DNA of 64,000 nt, taken from Fimbriimonadaceae bacterium. GTDB lineage: Bacteria > Armatimonadota > Fimbriimonadia > Fimbriimonadales > Fimbriimonadaceae. The stretch covers positions 183,353 through 247,352 of the forward strand of contig JALHNM010000004.1 of the NCBI GenBank assembly GCA_022843485.1. The letters run 5' to 3'. Positions 42,201-52,037 of this stretch are shown piece after piece. Each line of letters begins with the position of its first letter. Positions within the stretch are counted from its first letter, which is position 1. The notes below the pieces were generated by a model. The model ran no database searches and was not told the origin of the DNA. It saw only the letters and a list, made by a program, of their open reading frames with translations. The translations under genes were made by a program, and so were the position numbers.

Positions 42201-44665
42201 GGACGAAACACGAGATCGAGACCGCCTTCGCCCCCCGGTCGGCCCTAGCCGCCAAGACTTCGTTCGTGCTGGTCGGGATCGGCGGGGCGGGGATGTCGGG
42301 CGTCGCGCGGATGCTCGCCCGTCGGGGCCACCGAGTTCGAGGGACCGACTCCACCGCCTCGCCCGTGACCCAGGCCTTGATCTCCGAAGGGATCGAGGTT
42401 TGGATAGGACATCATGGCGATATCGTCGAACCCGGCGATGCACTGGTGCTGACGGACGCGATCGACCTTGCCCGTTCGCCGGAGGTCGCCGCGGCTCGGT
42501 CTCTCGGGTGCGATCTCTTCCGTCGGTCCCAAGTTCTGGGCTGGCTTCTCGAGGGCAAGCGAACGATCGCCGTCACGGGCTCGCACGGCAAGACCACTAC
42601 GACTGGCATGATCGGTGCAGGGCTCCGAGCCGCTGGGTTAGACCCTACGATCGTCGTGGGCGCCGAGGTCCCCGAGTTTGGCGGCGCTGTGGTCGAAGGT
42701 TCCGGCGAGTGGGCTGTGGTGGAAGCCTGTGAGGCCTACGACTCCCTGCGCGACTTCGACCCCCACATCGCCGTCCTCACCAATCTAGAGCTCGACCACG
42801 TCGATTTCCATGGCGACTGGGAGGGTCTGCGGCAAACCGTCACGCGTTTTCTCGACCGGATCCCGCCTGAAGGCGCGCTCGTCTACTGCGCGGAGGATTC
42901 CGGCGCGACCGAGGTCGCGCAGCTGGTCGGCCCAAGCCGGTGGCCATACCGTGAGGAGTCGTACATCCAAGTTCTTCAGGAGCGGGTACCTGACCACCAG
43001 GTCATGCTTGCGTCACCTGCGCCTGGGAAGCACAACCGACTGAACGCCTCCGCCGCAATGACCGTGTGCGACTTGGTCGGGGTGGATCTGCAATCGGCTC
43101 TCTTCGGGATCGTCAGTTTTCGTGGTGCCGAGCGGCGGCTTCAGCAGCTTCTTCCGGAAACGCTCCGATTGAGCGGCAAACTGACTGAGGCGGGGGATGC
43201 TGTAGATCGCGTGGGATCGTGGCTCCAGACGCAAAGGAGAGCGAGTGTCGTGGTCATCGACGACTACGCGCACCACCCGACCGAGATCGCGGCGAGCCTG
43301 CAGGCGGTTCGGGAAAAGCAATTCACGCTCAGCCCGGTGCTTCACGAGTTGCGGGGTAAACATGACCCGAACTACCGTGGCGAGGAGGTCGGGCGGCTCG
43401 TCGTCGTCTACCAACCCCACCTCTACTCACGCACCGCACCTCTGATCAAGGAGTTCGCGGCAGCCCTTTCGCAAGCGGACGTGGTCGTGCTGACGGACAT
43501 CTATCCGGCGCGGGAGGATCCGATCCCGGGGGTGAGTTCGTGGCGGATCGCGGAGTTGGTGACGAAGCCGTGCTTCTACGTGCCCCAGCGGCACCTCCTG
43601 CCACGCGAGGTCGCAAAGATCGTCCGGCCCTGGGACGTGGTTGTCGGGATGGGGGCAGGGAACATCAGCGAGTTCGCACCCGCTTTCGTGACGGAGCTCG
43701 AGCACCGCGTGCCCGCCTCCTCGGATCAGGGGCCCCGTCCGTCTCGCGTCGCCGTCCTCTACGGGGGTGACTCGGCGGAACGGGAGGTCTCGATCCTGAG
43801 CGGGCGCGAGGTGGCGGCTGCGCTGGAGCGGAGGGGGTTCGCGGTGACCTCCGTCGACGTCAGCGAGAGACTCCTGTCAGGCGGCGCGCTGGCCGAACTT
43901 ACCGGCACAGACAGGCCCGACGTCGTCTTCCTCGCCGTCCACGGAACCCACGCGGAGGATGGAGCCGTCCAAGGCCTCCTCGAGCTTCTGCACCTCCCTT
44001 ACACGGGTTCAGGGATCCTCGCGAGTGCCTTGGCGATGGACAAGGACCGAGCCAAACGGATCCTCGCGGAGGCCGGTCTCTCTGTCCCCTCGGGGCGGCT
44101 CGTGTCGTCTCCCACGGACGTCGAAGCTCTGGGAGACTCGGGATCGGGCTGGGTCGTCAAGCCGAACGCCCAAGGCTCCACCGTGGGACTTCGGTTCGTC
44201 GAGCGTCGGGAGGATCTCGCCGCTGCGGTCGCGTTCGCACTCCAATTCGGTAGGGAAGTCCTCGTCGAGGAGTGGGTGCGGGGGGTCGAAGTGAGCGTGC
44301 CCGTGTTGGGCGACGAAGCGCTCCCTGTGGTCGAGATCGTCCCCGCGAGCGGGAGCTACGACTTCGCGAGCAAGTACACGCCGGGGGCGACGGAGGAGGT
44401 TTGCCCGGCCCGGCTCACGCCCGAGCAGACCGCCCTCTGCCAAGAGACCGCTCTTCGCGCCCACCGGGCGCTTGGGTGTCGAGGGGTGACGCGCACGGAC
44501 ATGATCGTCGCCTCCGAACGGACAGTCGTCCTCGAAGTCAACACCCTCCCCGGGATGACGTCCACGAGCCTCGTCCCCCGAAGCGCCGGGGTCGCCGGTC
44601 TTGGCTTCGATGCCCTCTGCGAAAGGATCGTCACCGATGCGTTCCGCCAAACGTCGCCGTCGTAA
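42197..44665 (+). CDS. murC-ddl: MurC-Ddl fusion: UDP-MurNAc-L-Ala ligase and D-Ala-D-Ala ligase
   Basis: 822 residues joining two enzymes. Residues ~1-510 are MurC: FVLVGIGGAGMSGVARML, ATP loop VTGSHGKTTTTGMI, TNLELDHVDFHG, DDYAHHPTEIAASL and a C-terminal domain ending in VVGMGAGNISEF; about 20 extra residues follow DDYAHHPTEI. Residues ~516-822 are Ddl: RVAVLYGGDSAEREVSILSG, HGTHAEDGAVQGLLELL, YTGSGILASALAMDKDRAK, GVTRTDMIV and the metal-binding EVNTLPGMTSTSLVP. The fusion supplies both the first stem-peptide bond and the D-Ala-D-Ala used by MurF. The same fusion is known in Chlamydia. ATG overlaps murG; 3' end overlaps ftsQ by 29 bases. Confidence 0.95.
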   Translation: MRTKHEIETAFAPRSALAAKTSFVLVGIGGAGMSGVARMLARRGHRVRGTDSTASPVTQALISEGIEVWIGHHGDIVEPGDALVLTDAIDLARSPEVAAARSLGCDLFRRSQVLGWLLEGKRTIAVTGSHGKTTTTGMIGAGLRAAGLDPTIVVGAEVPEFGGAVVEGSGEWAVVEACEAYDSLRDFDPHIAVLTNLELDHVDFHGDWEGLRQTVTRFLDRIPPEGALVYCAEDSGATEVAQLVGPSRWPYREESYIQVLQERVPDHQVMLASPAPGKHNRLNASAAMTVCDLVGVDLQSALFGIVSFRGAERRLQQLLPETLRLSGKLTEAGDAVDRVGSWLQTQRRASVVVIDDYAHHPTEIAASLQAVREKQFTLSPVLHELRGKHDPNYRGEEVGRLVVVYQPHLYSRTAPLIKEFAAALSQADVVVLTDIYPAREDPIPGVSSWRIAELVTKPCFYVPQRHLLPREVAKIVRPWDVVVGMGAGNISEFAPAFVTELEHRVPASSDQGPRPSRVAVLYGGDSAEREVSILSGREVAAALERRGFAVTSVDVSERLLSGGALAELTGTDRPDVVFLAVHGTHAEDGAVQGLLELLHLPYTGSGILASALAMDKDRAKRILAEAGLSVPSGRLVSSPTDVEALGDSGSGWVVKPNAQGSTVGLRFVERREDLAAAVAFALQFGREVLVEEWVRGVEVSVPVLGDEALPVVEIVPASGSYDFASKYTPGATEEVCPARLTPEQTALCQETALRAHRALGCRGVTRTDMIVASERTVVLEVNTLPGMTSTSLVPRSAGVAGLGFDALCERIVTDAFRQTSPS

Positions 44666-45377
44666 GGCCCGCCCGCGACTTCGGGTCGACCCAGTCCCCC
44701 TGCTATGGGTGGCGGTTGCCCTCAACGTGGTGGCTGGGGTGGCGTTGAGCCCCTTGACGGCGGCCACCCGGGTGCGGGTCGTGGGGGCCCCGGCGGCGGA
44801 CGAGGTGAGGATCCGCGCCGAGCTCCAGAGCCTACGCGGCCTCCCCTGGGCGCGCACGAGCCCGACCGCCGTCTCGGGCCGCCTCGGTGCCTTGCCTGAC
44901 GCTCGGTCCGCCACGTTTCAGTCCAATCCCTTTGGTAGGGGGCTTGTACGGTTCGACCTCCGGCGACCGGCCGCTCTGGTAGCGGGAAGACCGGTCCTTG
45001 TGCTCGACGCCGAGGGCCAACTCTACGCGACCCGGCGGACCGTCCCGGAGGGCCTCCGCACGCTCTCTCTGGCCCCGGGGGCGCTCGAGGCCACCTACAC
45101 CGTAACGGGCACGCTCGAGACCCGCCGTCTGGCCCAACTGGCCGCCGACCTCGCCGCGAACCTACCCAATCTTGCGGGGAACCTTGAAGTGGACGGCCGT
45201 GGGGTCGTATCCTTGCGGTCAGAGCAGGGCGGGCTGATCGTCTTCGGGTCGACGGACGACTTGCCGCATAAGGTGTCACGGCTGCGAGCGGTCCTCGGGC
45301 AGCGGCCGGGGCTCTTGGGAACGGTGCGGCGACTCGACCTCACGGCCCCGGACAACCCGGTCGTCGCCCCTCGCTGA
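44637..45377 (+). CDS. ftsQ: FtsQ/DivIB-like division protein
   Basis: 246 residues: a strongly basic cytoplasmic tail (RSAKRRRRKARPRLRV), one membrane helix (LLWVAVALNVVAGVALSPL), then a POTRA-like domain (RVRVVGAPAADEVRIRAELQ, GLPWARTSPTAVSGRLGALP) and a beta domain. FtsQ scaffolds the FtsQLB complex. GAAAGGA about ten bases upstream supports ATG 44637. Identity rests on topology and its place between murC-ddl and ftsA. Confidence 0.83.
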   Translation: MRSAKRRRRKARPRLRVDPVPLLWVAVALNVVAGVALSPLTAATRVRVVGAPAADEVRIRAELQSLRGLPWARTSPTAVSGRLGALPDARSATFQSNPFGRGLVRFDLRRPAALVAGRPVLVLDAEGQLYATRRTVPEGLRTLSLAPGALEATYTVTGTLETRRLAQLAADLAANLPNLAGNLEVDGRGVVSLRSEQGGLIVFGSTDDLPHKVSRLRAVLGQRPGLLGTVRRLDLTAPDNPVVAPR

Positions 45378-45385
45378 CGACGAAC

Positions 45386-46144
45386 GTGATCAACCCCTTC
45401 CTCTCCCGAAAGTCGCCGAACGGGTGGGTGGTGCCGGTGAGCTTCATGGCCCTCCTGGTCGGGTTCATGACCTCGCTCGCTTGGATCACGACCGAGGACC
45501 GACGGGGCCGGATCCAGCAGCTCCCAGAAGAGCAGCGGCAGCGCTTCGCCATCGGCACGCTCGACCTGACCGACGAGAACGAGTCGCTCCGGGCCGAGGT
45601 GACCAAGCTTCGGGAAGAGAACACAAAGCTCCAGAACGCCCTCGCGGAGAACGACAACGCGAGCAAGTCGATCAACACGGCCTTGCAGGAGCTCAAGGTC
45701 TTCGCAGGCCTGACGGAGGTCGAAGGCCAGGGCGTGGTCATCACGCTGAGCGACAGCGCCCGCCCACCCGGAGGGGCCTTCGACGCCGCGGGCCAGACGA
45801 TCCACGATACGGACGTGCTCCGGGTCGTGAACGAGCTTTGGAACGCCGGAGCCGAGGCGGTCAGCGTCAACAACAAGCGGGTCGGGCCGCAGACGAACTT
45901 CCGCTGCGTCGGGACGACCATCCTGGTCGACCAGGTCAAGATCGCCACCCCGGTCGTCATCCGCGCGATCGGCGAGTCTGACACGCTCTACGGGGCGATG
46001 AATCTGCCCGGCGGGTTCTTCGACGAGCTCCGGCTCGTCGACCCGAAGATGGTGGAGATCGTCCCCGTCAAGACGGTTCGCCTACCCGCGTACTCTGGAT
46101 CGACCGCGATGAAGGTCGTCCAGGTCCCTGAGGCGCCGAAGTGA
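45386..46144 (+). CDS. DUF881 (YlxW/YlxX-like) membrane-anchored protein
   Basis: 252 residues. N-terminal membrane span (WVVPVSFMALLVGFMTSLAW), a coiled coil (ENESLRAEVTKLREENTKLQ) and the DUF881 domain with VEGQGVVITLSDSARPPGGA, DVLRVVNELWNAGAEAVSVN and FRCVGTTILVDQV. Family function is unresolved, but it is typically next to sbp in division clusters of Gram-positive lineages. Start GTG 45386, 8 bases after ftsQ. Overlaps sbp by four bases. Confidence 0.88.
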   Translation: MINPFLSRKSPNGWVVPVSFMALLVGFMTSLAWITTEDRRGRIQQLPEEQRQRFAIGTLDLTDENESLRAEVTKLREENTKLQNALAENDNASKSINTALQELKVFAGLTEVEGQGVVITLSDSARPPGGAFDAAGQTIHDTDVLRVVNELWNAGAEAVSVNNKRVGPQTNFRCVGTTILVDQVKIATPVVIRAIGESDTLYGAMNLPGGFFDELRLVDPKMVEIVPVKTVRLPAYSGSTAMKVVQVPEAPK

Positions 46145-46563
46145 CCCTGATCCCGATCCTCGCCCTCGCGATCGGCATCGCCCTCGGGTTCATGCTGAGG
46201 ACGCCGCTCACAGGCACGGCCGGGGTCTACATGGGCGTCGCGGTGATCGCGGGGCTGGACTCCGTGTTCGGCGGCGTCCGGAGTGCGCTAGAAGGCAAGT
46301 TCCACACCGACATCTTTGCCTCAGGGTTCGTCGCAAACATCGTCATCGCGTTTTTCCTGGCCTGGTTCGGGGACCGTGTCGGCGTAGACCTGTACTTTGC
46401 CGCCGTGCTCGTCATGGGATGGCGTATATTCACCAACCTGAGCCTGATCCGACGGTTCCTCCTCACCCGGCTGAAGGACGAGCGGGAGCGCAAGCGCCAA
46501 GAGGCCGAGCGCCGCTCGCAGCAGGAGGCGGACGCCGCCGGCCAACAGACCGTCACGCCATGA
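46141..46563 (+). CDS. sbp: Small basic protein Sbp (DUF1290)
   Basis: 140 residues with about three membrane helices (LIPILALAIGIALGFMLRTP, VYMGVAVIAGLDSVFGGVRS, FVANIVIAFFLAWFGDRVGV). Matches Sbp/DUF1290, a conserved membrane protein of unknown role encoded near ftsZ. It is longer than the usual ~110-120 because of a Lys/Arg/Gln-rich cytoplasmic tail. GTG overlaps DUF881; stop overlaps ftsA. Confidence 0.88.
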   Translation: MTLIPILALAIGIALGFMLRTPLTGTAGVYMGVAVIAGLDSVFGGVRSALEGKFHTDIFASGFVANIVIAFFLAWFGDRVGVDLYFAAVLVMGWRIFTNLSLIRRFLLTRLKDERERKRQEAERRSQQEADAAGQQTVTP

Positions 46564-47792
46564 CGCCCCCCACTGTCTACGCCCTCGACCTCGGGACGAC
46601 CAAGGTCGTCTGTCTCGCCGCCACCCTCGACCCAAGCGGGAAAGTCCGGGCGGAGGCCTTCGCCAGCGTCCCCTGCCGAGGGGTCGTCAAGGGGGTCGTG
46701 AGCGACGTCCCGGCTACGGCCCGGGCCATCGACGAGGCCGTGTCGAGGATCGAACGGGCCGTCGGACGCCCGGTCGACGGGCTGAGCGTCACGGTGGGCG
46801 GTACTCACCTCCAGAGCGTCAACGGCCAGGGGTTCATCCCGATCGTCCCGAGCACGCGGGCTGTGCGCCCCGACGACGTGCTCAAGGTGGTCAACCACAG
46901 TCGCCAGGTCGTCCTCCCGCCGGACCGGGAGCAGCTCATGGCCTTGCCGAAGGGCTTCAACGTCGATGGGAAGCGGGGGCTTTCCCGGCCGGTCGGCGAG
47001 ACCGGCGGCCGTCTCGAAGTCCTGACCCACATCGTGACGGCGCAGACCAGCGTGCTCCAGGTCCTGGACCGCACCCTCACCGAGGCCGGTCGCCAGGTGG
47101 CGGAGATGGTCGCCGAGCCGATCGCTAGCGCCTTGGGCGTGATCGATCCAGAGAAGGCGAAGGGGGACGTGGTCGTCGTCGATATCGGTGGGAGCGTGAC
47201 GGGCCTCGCCCTCTTCCTCGGCGGCGCGATCGGCTACACCTGCTGCCTGCCCGTCGGGGGCCAGCACGTGACCAACGACCTGGCGCACCTGCTGAAGGTC
47301 GACGTGGAGGAAGCGGACCGGCTGAAGGTCGCCCATGGCACGGCGACCGCCGCCATGGTCCCAGAGACCGAAGCCGTCCAGATCGTCCAAGGGGGCACGA
47401 CCGAACCAAGGCCCCTGCAGCGTCGGGTACTCTGCGAGATCGTCGAGTCCCGACTGCGCGAGCTGGCGACCCTGGTGCGGCGCCACATCGAGACGGGAGG
47501 CCTCGCGGAGCCGGGACGGGCCCGACTCGTCCTTACGGGCGGGGCGAGCTTGACGCCCGGCATCGAGGATCTCTTCCGCGAGCAAACGGGCGTCGATGCC
47601 GTCGTCCGCCTCGGGCCCAAGGTGGCCGGGCCCCATGCCCGCGCCCTCGAGGACCCAGGCATGAGCGCCGTTGTCGGCCTTGCCCGGTACGGACTCGAAG
47701 GGGACGAGCAAGAACTGGCGCCGGTCTCGGCGCCGGCCAACTGGAAGGAACGGGTCCGGTCGCTGAAGTCGCTCTTCAGCCCCGGCAAGTGA
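46560..47792 (+). CDS. ftsA: Cell division actin homologue FtsA
   Basis: 410 residues. Tethers FtsZ to the membrane and recruits divisome proteins. ATPase motifs are [17 protein letters not shown] (phosphate 1), [18 protein letters not shown] (phosphate 2) and [18 protein letters not shown] (adenosine). The 1C subdomain is present ([20 protein letters not shown]). The C-terminal [17 protein letters not shown] is the amphipathic membrane-targeting helix. ATG overlaps sbp; the gene ends 11 bases before the preferred ftsZ ATG. Confidence 0.95.
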   Translation: MTPPTVYALDLGTTKVVCLAATLDPSGKVRAEAFASVPCRGVVKGVVSDVPATARAIDEAVSRIERAVGRPVDGLSVTVGGTHLQSVNGQGFIPIVPSTRAVRPDDVLKVVNHSRQVVLPPDREQLMALPKGFNVDGKRGLSRPVGETGGRLEVLTHIVTAQTSVLQVLDRTLTEAGRQVAEMVAEPIASALGVIDPEKAKGDVVVVDIGGSVTGLALFLGGAIGYTCCLPVGGQHVTNDLAHLLKVDVEEADRLKVAHGTATAAMVPETEAVQIVQGGTTEPRPLQRRVLCEIVESRLRELATLVRRHIETGGLAEPGRARLVLTGGASLTPGIEDLFREQTGVDAVVRLGPKVAGPHARALEDPGMSAVVGLARYGLEGDEQELAPVSAPANWKERVRSLKSLFSPGK

Positions 47793-47803
47793 GAAGCACA
47801 ACC

Positions 47804-49003
47804 ATGAGCACGAGCGGCGCGGTCATTAAGGTCATCGGAGTCGGGGGCGGCGGGTCAAACGCGGTCGACCGCATGGTCGAAGCGGGCATCCAGGGCGTGG
47901 AGTTCATCGCGATGAACACCGACACCCAGGTCCTCGACAAGTCGAAGGCGGGCAAGAAGCTCCAACTCGGCCTCAACCTCACCCGCGGTCTGGGCGCCGG
48001 CGGGGACCCCGAAGTGGGCAAGGCGGCCGCCGAGGAGAGCAAGAACGACGTCCGGAAGGCCGTCGAGGGTGCGGACATGGTCTTCATCACGGCCGGTATG
48101 GGCGGGGGCACCGGCACCGGCGCGGCGCCAGTCGTGGCCGACGTCGCGCGGGAGCTCGGCGCGCTCACGGTGGCGATCGTCACCCGGCCGTTCATCTTCG
48201 AGGGGCCCCGGCGGACCAGGCTCGCCACCGACGGCGTCACCTCGCTCATGGGCCGGGTCGATACCCTCATCACGATCCCGAACGACCGCCTTATGGACGT
48301 CGCCGAGCGCAAGACCACGCTGCTCGACGCCTTCCGGATCGCGGACGACGTCCTGCGCCAGGGTGTCCAGGGCATTTCGGACATCATCACCGTCCCTGGT
48401 CAGATCAACGTCGACTTCGCAGACGTCAAGGCGGTCATGGCGAACGCGGGGCCTGCGCTCATGGGCATCGGCTACGGGATCGGCGACCAGCGGGCCCTCC
48501 AGGCGGCCCAAGGTGCGACCTCCAGCAAGCTGCTCGAGCAGACGATCCACGGCGCCCGGGGCCTTCTCGTGAACGTCACGTCGAGCGAGGACCTTACGCT
48601 CGCCGAGGTCACCGAGTCGATGGCTTACATCCATTCGCTCTGCGACGAGGAGGAGGCGAACATCTTCTTCGGGACGGTCGTGGACCCGATGCTCGACGGC
48701 GAGGTCCGCATCACGGTCATCGCCACCGGCTTCACCGCCGCCACCCGAGCGGCCTCGCCGGTGCTGCGTTCGCTCGAGCCTCGCGAGGACAGGGCCGCGG
48801 TCGCGATGACCTCCGTTGAGACCACCGCCGCCCCGCCCGAGGCCAGGCCCGAGCTCCAGGATAAGCGGATCTCGCCACGGGACATCTGGGAGAAGGCGCA
48901 GCGGAACCTCCGAGAGGCCTCGGCGCCGACCCCGGAGCTCTACGACGAGAGCGAGATCGACATCCCGGCCTTCCTCCGCGAGCACCGCAAGCGAGGGCAG
49001 TGA
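47804..49003 (+). CDS. ftsZ: Cell division GTPase FtsZ
   Basis: 399 residues. Tubulin homologue that forms the Z ring. [17 protein letters not shown], tubulin signature [19 protein letters not shown] near residue 105, synergy-loop region [21 protein letters not shown] linker rich in Ala/Pro/Glu precedes the conserved C-terminal peptide [15 protein letters not shown] that binds FtsA. The ATG at 47804 is preferred; GTG 47789 is in frame and overlaps the ftsA stop. Last gene of the cluster, followed by a REP-like element. Confidence 0.96.
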   Translation: MSTSGAVIKVIGVGGGGSNAVDRMVEAGIQGVEFIAMNTDTQVLDKSKAGKKLQLGLNLTRGLGAGGDPEVGKAAAEESKNDVRKAVEGADMVFITAGMGGGTGTGAAPVVADVARELGALTVAIVTRPFIFEGPRRTRLATDGVTSLMGRVDTLITIPNDRLMDVAERKTTLLDAFRIADDVLRQGVQGISDIITVPGQINVDFADVKAVMANAGPALMGIGYGIGDQRALQAAQGATSSKLLEQTIHGARGLLVNVTSSEDLTLAEVTESMAYIHSLCDEEEANIFFGTVVDPMLDGEVRITVIATGFTAATRAASPVLRSLEPREDRAAVAMTSVETTAAPPEARPELQDKRISPRDIWEKAQRNLREASAPTPELYDESEIDIPAFLREHRKRGQ

Positions 49004-49005
49004 CC

Positions 49006-49053
49006 GTAGCATCGGCTTCCAGCCGATGGTGTCCCGGGCTTCCAGCCTGGGAC
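49006..49053. repeat. REP-like element after ftsZ
   Basis: GTAGCATCGGCTTCCAGCC then GATGGTGTCCC and GGGCTTCCAGCCTGGGAC. Nearly identical to unit A at 12590-12645. It fills the gap between ftsZ and the next gene. Confidence 0.7.
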
Positions 49054-49079
49054 GGTGGCGATAGGCCGCGCACAGGCGC

Positions 49080-50369
49080 ATGACGCGCCGGGAGCTCCTC
49101 GCCCTGCTGGCGACCCTGCCCTGGGTTGCGGGGTGCGGGAGCGCTTTGGGCGACGGGCGGGTCCCGCTTCGGCTCGCCCACTGGGGTGGGGCCGGGGCGG
49201 ACGGTGAGTTCGACCGGCTCGTGCGACGCCTACGCCAGGAGTTCGAGGCCGCAAACCCAGACCTTGACCTCCGGCCCGAGGGGATCCCGGGGAGCCAGGA
49301 GTACGTGTCGAAGCTCCTCCTCAGCCATGTCGCCGGGGCGATGCCGGACGTCGTGACCCTCGACGCCTCGAGCGCGGCCGCTTTCATCGAGAACGGGACC
49401 CTGCGCGACCTCGCTCCCTTCGCCGAGAAGGACCCCGCCTTTGATTGGGGCGAGTACTTCCCGAACGTGGTCGACGTGGCTCGGCGGGGGGATCGGGTGT
49501 ACGCCGTCCCGATCGACTTCACTCCGATGGTCGTCTACCTGAACCGAAGGCTGTTCCGGGAGGCTGGGGCAGCGTTGCCCGAACCGGGGTGGGACTTCGA
49601 CCGGTTCCTCGCCGCTGCCCGCGCGACGACCCGCGGGGACGTCTTCGGGTTCGAGTTCGCGAACTGGATGCCGGGGTGGGTCATGTTCCTGTGGAACAAC
49701 GGCGGCGACGTCCTGACCTCCGACGGGCTCCGGGCAAGCGGGGCCCTCGATTCGGAGGAGTGCGTCGGGGCCGTCCAGTTCCTCGCCGATCTCGTGCTCC
49801 GGCACCGGGTGGCTCCCTCACTCAGCCAGGTCGCGGCGATGGGGGTCGACCTCTTCGCGACTGGGCGGGCCGCCATGAAGGTGAGCGGGCATTGGAACCT
49901 CATAGCTCTCCAAGCGAGCCCGGGCATCGACCTGGACGATGTGATGGTGCTCGAGCTCCCGACGAACCTGGCCCGGGGCGTGACCGTGATGTACCAGGCG
50001 GGCCTGGCGATCGGGGCGTCCTGCCGACACCCGGACGCCGCCTGGCGGTACGTGCGATGGTTCACGGGCCGGAACGTCCAGGAGCGCTACAATGCGAGCG
50101 GGATCGCGGTCTCGGCGCGTGTTGACGTCGAAGACGCGAAGCTCCAGGCGGTTCGTGGGGGTTCGGCTGCCGCCGAGCAGCGAACCGAGACGTTCCGCCG
50201 GGTGGTGCCCACCGCTCGCCCACCCTGGGGCGCTCGGGTCGAGGGGTACGACATCGTCGAACGCGAAGGGCAGGGCGCGATGGACGCCGTGCTCAAGAAC
50301 GGTGTCCCCGTCCGGGAGGCCCTACAGGCGGCCGCCGCCCGCATAGACGCCGCCGTTGCCCGTCGCTAA
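49080..50369 (+). CDS. ABC transporter substrate-binding lipoprotein (sugar type)
   Basis: 429 residues. Lipoprotein signal with lipobox WVAG-C at residue ~19. The mature part matches family 1 extracellular solute-binding proteins: LRLAHWGGAGADGEFDRLV, YVSKLLLSHVAGAMPDVVTL, YAVPIDFTPMVVYLNRRLFR, FATGRAAMKVSGHWNL. Carbohydrate is the usual ligand. No permease or ATPase genes are adjacent, so it must pair with a transporter elsewhere or act alone. Start ATG 49080, just after the REP-like element. Confidence 0.87.
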   Translation: MTRRELLALLATLPWVAGCGSALGDGRVPLRLAHWGGAGADGEFDRLVRRLRQEFEAANPDLDLRPEGIPGSQEYVSKLLLSHVAGAMPDVVTLDASSAAAFIENGTLRDLAPFAEKDPAFDWGEYFPNVVDVARRGDRVYAVPIDFTPMVVYLNRRLFREAGAALPEPGWDFDRFLAAARATTRGDVFGFEFANWMPGWVMFLWNNGGDVLTSDGLRASGALDSEECVGAVQFLADLVLRHRVAPSLSQVAAMGVDLFATGRAAMKVSGHWNLIALQASPGIDLDDVMVLELPTNLARGVTVMYQAGLAIGASCRHPDAAWRYVRWFTGRNVQERYNASGIAVSARVDVEDAKLQAVRGGSAAAEQRTETFRRVVPTARPPWGARVEGYDIVEREGQGAMDAVLKNGVPVREALQAAAARIDAAVARR

Positions 50370-50443
50370 CCCGCCCGGGGCGCGGGGCAGTGGCCTGCCT
50401 CGGAGCGCGGGCTTTCCTGCCTGCACCCCGGATCCGGAAAGGC

Positions 50444-51994
50444 TTAGCGCGGGCGCATCAAGGGGAAGAGGAGGACCTCTCGGATGTGTTCCATCCCTGT
50501 GAGCAGCATCACCATCCGGTCGATCCCGATCCCGCAGCCGCCAGTCGGGGGCATCCCCCCCTCGAGGGCGTAGAGGAACTCTTCGTCCATCGGATGCGCC
50601 TCGTCGTCTCCCCTCGCCCGCTCCCGCACCTGGGCCTCGAACCGCTCGCGCTGGTCGGTCGGGTCGTTGATCTCGCTGAACGCGTTGCAAACCTCCCGCC
50701 CGAGCACGTACCCCTCGAACCGGCGAGTGAACCCGGGCCGGGAGGGGTCCTTCTTGGCGAGCGGGGATGTCTCGAGCGGATAGCCGACCACGAACGTCGG
50801 CTCCTGGAGGTGCGGCTCGACAAAGACCTCGAGTAGCTTTTCGATGAGCCCGCCAAGGTGCGCCTCCTCGCCGACCTGGATTCGCTTGCCCGTCGCGGGG
50901 TTCACGATCTCTCGCTCGCCCAGGGCCCGCTTGGCCGAGTCCAGGGAGGCGAGGTCGGCCGCCGTGATCCCGGAGCGGCGCTCGATCTCCTCGAGCAACT
51001 GCACCCGATGCCAGGGCTTCGAAAAGTCGGGGGCCACTCGTTCCTCCCCTGCGTCGGCCACCGTCGTGTCGCTCGGGGGCGGGGTCAGCCCCGTCTCCCG
51101 GGCCACGAAGGCGAACAGTTCCTCGACCGTGGCCATCACGTCTTCGAGGTTGGCGTAGGCTTCGTACCACTCGAGGAGCGTGAACTCCGGGTTGTGGCGG
51201 TTGCTCACGCCCTCGTTCCGGAACACCCGTCCGAGCTCGAAGACCTTCGGCACGTCGCCGCAGATCACACGCTTGAGGTAGAGCTCGAGCGAGATCCGAA
51301 GCTTGACGTCGAGGTCGTAGGCGTTGAAGTGCGTCCCGAACGTCCGCGCCGCCGCACCGCCCGCTTCCAGCTGCAGCATTGGGGTCTCGACCTCGAAGAA
51401 CCCCTTCGACTCGAAGTACCGCCGGACGGCGGACACGATCCGCGACCGGGCGAGCAGGGCGTGGCGCGCCTCTGGGTTGCAGACGAGGTCGAGGTGACGG
51501 TGTCGGTACCGCTCCTCGACGTCCGTGAGGCCGTACCACTGGTGCCCGTCCTTCTCCTTGCCGAGGGGCAGGACTTGGAGCGATTTCGAAAGGGGTGCGA
51601 GCGTGCGGACGTGGATCGACTTCTCGCCGGTCTTCGTGCGGAAGAGCCCACCGGTTACGCCGAGGTGGTCGCCGATGTCGAGCAGGCCGAACGCTTCCCA
51701 GGCCTCCTCGCCGAGGTCGTCCTTCTTGAAGTAGCCCTGGACCTTCTCGTCGCCGTCGCTGAGGTGGGCGAAAGCGGCCTTGCCCATGAGCCGCATCGAG
51801 ACGATCCTCCCGGCGAAACTGACGGTCGGCCGCTCGGTCCCCTCGTCGGCGTCGCCGCCCAGCTCCTCGAACCGGTCGAGCAGCCCCGCTGCCGAGTCCG
51901 TCCGCTCCCAACGCTCGACCGCGTATGGGTCGAAGCCCAGTTCGCGCAGCCGGGCCAGTTTCTCAAGGCGCAAGGTTCGTACGTCGTCCGACAT
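50444..51994 (-). CDS. lysS: Lysyl-tRNA synthetase, class II
   Basis: 516 residues. Charges tRNA-Lys. N-terminal OB-fold anticodon-binding domain (FAGRIVSMRLMGKAAFAHLS), then the class II core: motif 1 near FFEVETPMLQLEAGGAAART, motif 2 ELGRVFRNEGVSNRHNPEFT, motif 3 GGCGIGIDRMVMLLTG. The usual PF-HN segment reads FGTHFNAYDL. The start at 51994 (MSDDVRTLRLEKLARLRELG) fits the family. Probably the last gene of the minus-strand series starting at 54829, 43 bases after the preceding gene. Confidence 0.95.
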   Translation of the reverse strand: MSDDVRTLRLEKLARLRELGFDPYAVERWERTDSAAGLLDRFEELGGDADEGTERPTVSFAGRIVSMRLMGKAAFAHLSDGDEKVQGYFKKDDLGEEAWEAFGLLDIGDHLGVTGGLFRTKTGEKSIHVRTLAPLSKSLQVLPLGKEKDGHQWYGLTDVEERYRHRHLDLVCNPEARHALLARSRIVSAVRRYFESKGFFEVETPMLQLEAGGAAARTFGTHFNAYDLDVKLRISLELYLKRVICGDVPKVFELGRVFRNEGVSNRHNPEFTLLEWYEAYANLEDVMATVEELFAFVARETGLTPPPSDTTVADAGEERVAPDFSKPWHRVQLLEEIERRSGITAADLASLDSAKRALGEREIVNPATGKRIQVGEEAHLGGLIEKLLEVFVEPHLQEPTFVVGYPLETSPLAKKDPSRPGFTRRFEGYVLGREVCNAFSEINDPTDQRERFEAQVRERARGDDEAHPMDEEFLYALEGGMPPTGGCGIGIDRMVMLLTGMEHIREVLLFPLMRPR

Positions 51995-52037
51995 CGGCAG
52001 GCTGGATTCTGGCCGGTCCCGCGTCCAGCCGGGGGAC

